From Candidatus Nosocomiicoccus stercorigallinarum (lineage in GTDB: Bacteria > Bacillota > Bacilli > Staphylococcales > Salinicoccaceae), in NCBI GenBank assembly GCA_019119225.1, contig DWXM01000047.1, positions 1-32,986 on the forward strand: a stretch of DNA of 32,986 nt. Direction: 5' to 3'. The notes beneath the pieces are model-generated. The model was not told the origin of the DNA. It searched no databases and saw only the letters and a program-made list of their open reading frames with translations. The position numbers and the translations under genes were made by a program. Positions 32,894 to 32,986 of the stretch are shown one piece after another; the stretch's first letter is position 1, and each line of letters begins with the position of its first letter.

Positions 32894-32986
32894 TTAATGA
32901 GTTTCATAGAGATACGGTTCGAGTATTTTGTATAGATTATCATAAGTGATGTGAGTATTATTTATACGTTTAGCAATCTCACCTTC
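32894..32986 (-). CDS. C-terminal fragment of a minus-strand protein of unknown identity (partial)
   Basis: Reverse complement reads EGEIAKRINNTHITYDNLYKILEPYLYETH* open to the window edge, with the convergent terminator just downstream. Confidence 0.55.
   Translation of the reverse strand, partial: EGEIAKRINNTHITYDNLYKILEPYLYETH

Overview
The window is a low-GC Firmicutes housekeeping segment. Gene order and protein content fit a member of the Staphylococcaceae outside classical Staphylococcus (taxon is inference). Order on the + strand: end of a ylxQ-like L7Ae gene, infB, rbfA, a small membrane ORF, truB, ribF, rpsO, pnp, rnjB (RNase J2), ftsK/spoIIIE, an M16 peptidase pair (ymfF/ymfH-like), ymfI-like SDR, ymfM/rodZ-like, pgsA, recA, rny, ymdB, korA, korB, a heterodimeric ABC exporter pair, ricA (ymcA), mutS, mutL, an alpha/beta hydrolase, miaA. 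The 3' end of a minus-strand gene closes the window. Most of it is conventional core genome. The strongest non-coding signal is at about 22445-22620: nine degenerate GTTAACGAA-type boxes spaced 19-21 bp apart (about two helical turns). They lie between korB and the ABC exporter, where miaB normally sits in Staphylococcus/Bacillus. Also notable: a recA promoter region where an intrinsic-terminator hairpin embeds a LexA-box-like palindrome; local absence of cinA, miaB and the glp cluster from expected positions; a small membrane ORF with an in-frame TGA after a good RBS; and an asymmetric ABC exporter with one degenerate ATP site. I saw no CRISPR array, transposase, prophage, rRNA or tRNA, and no convincing large novel defence system.
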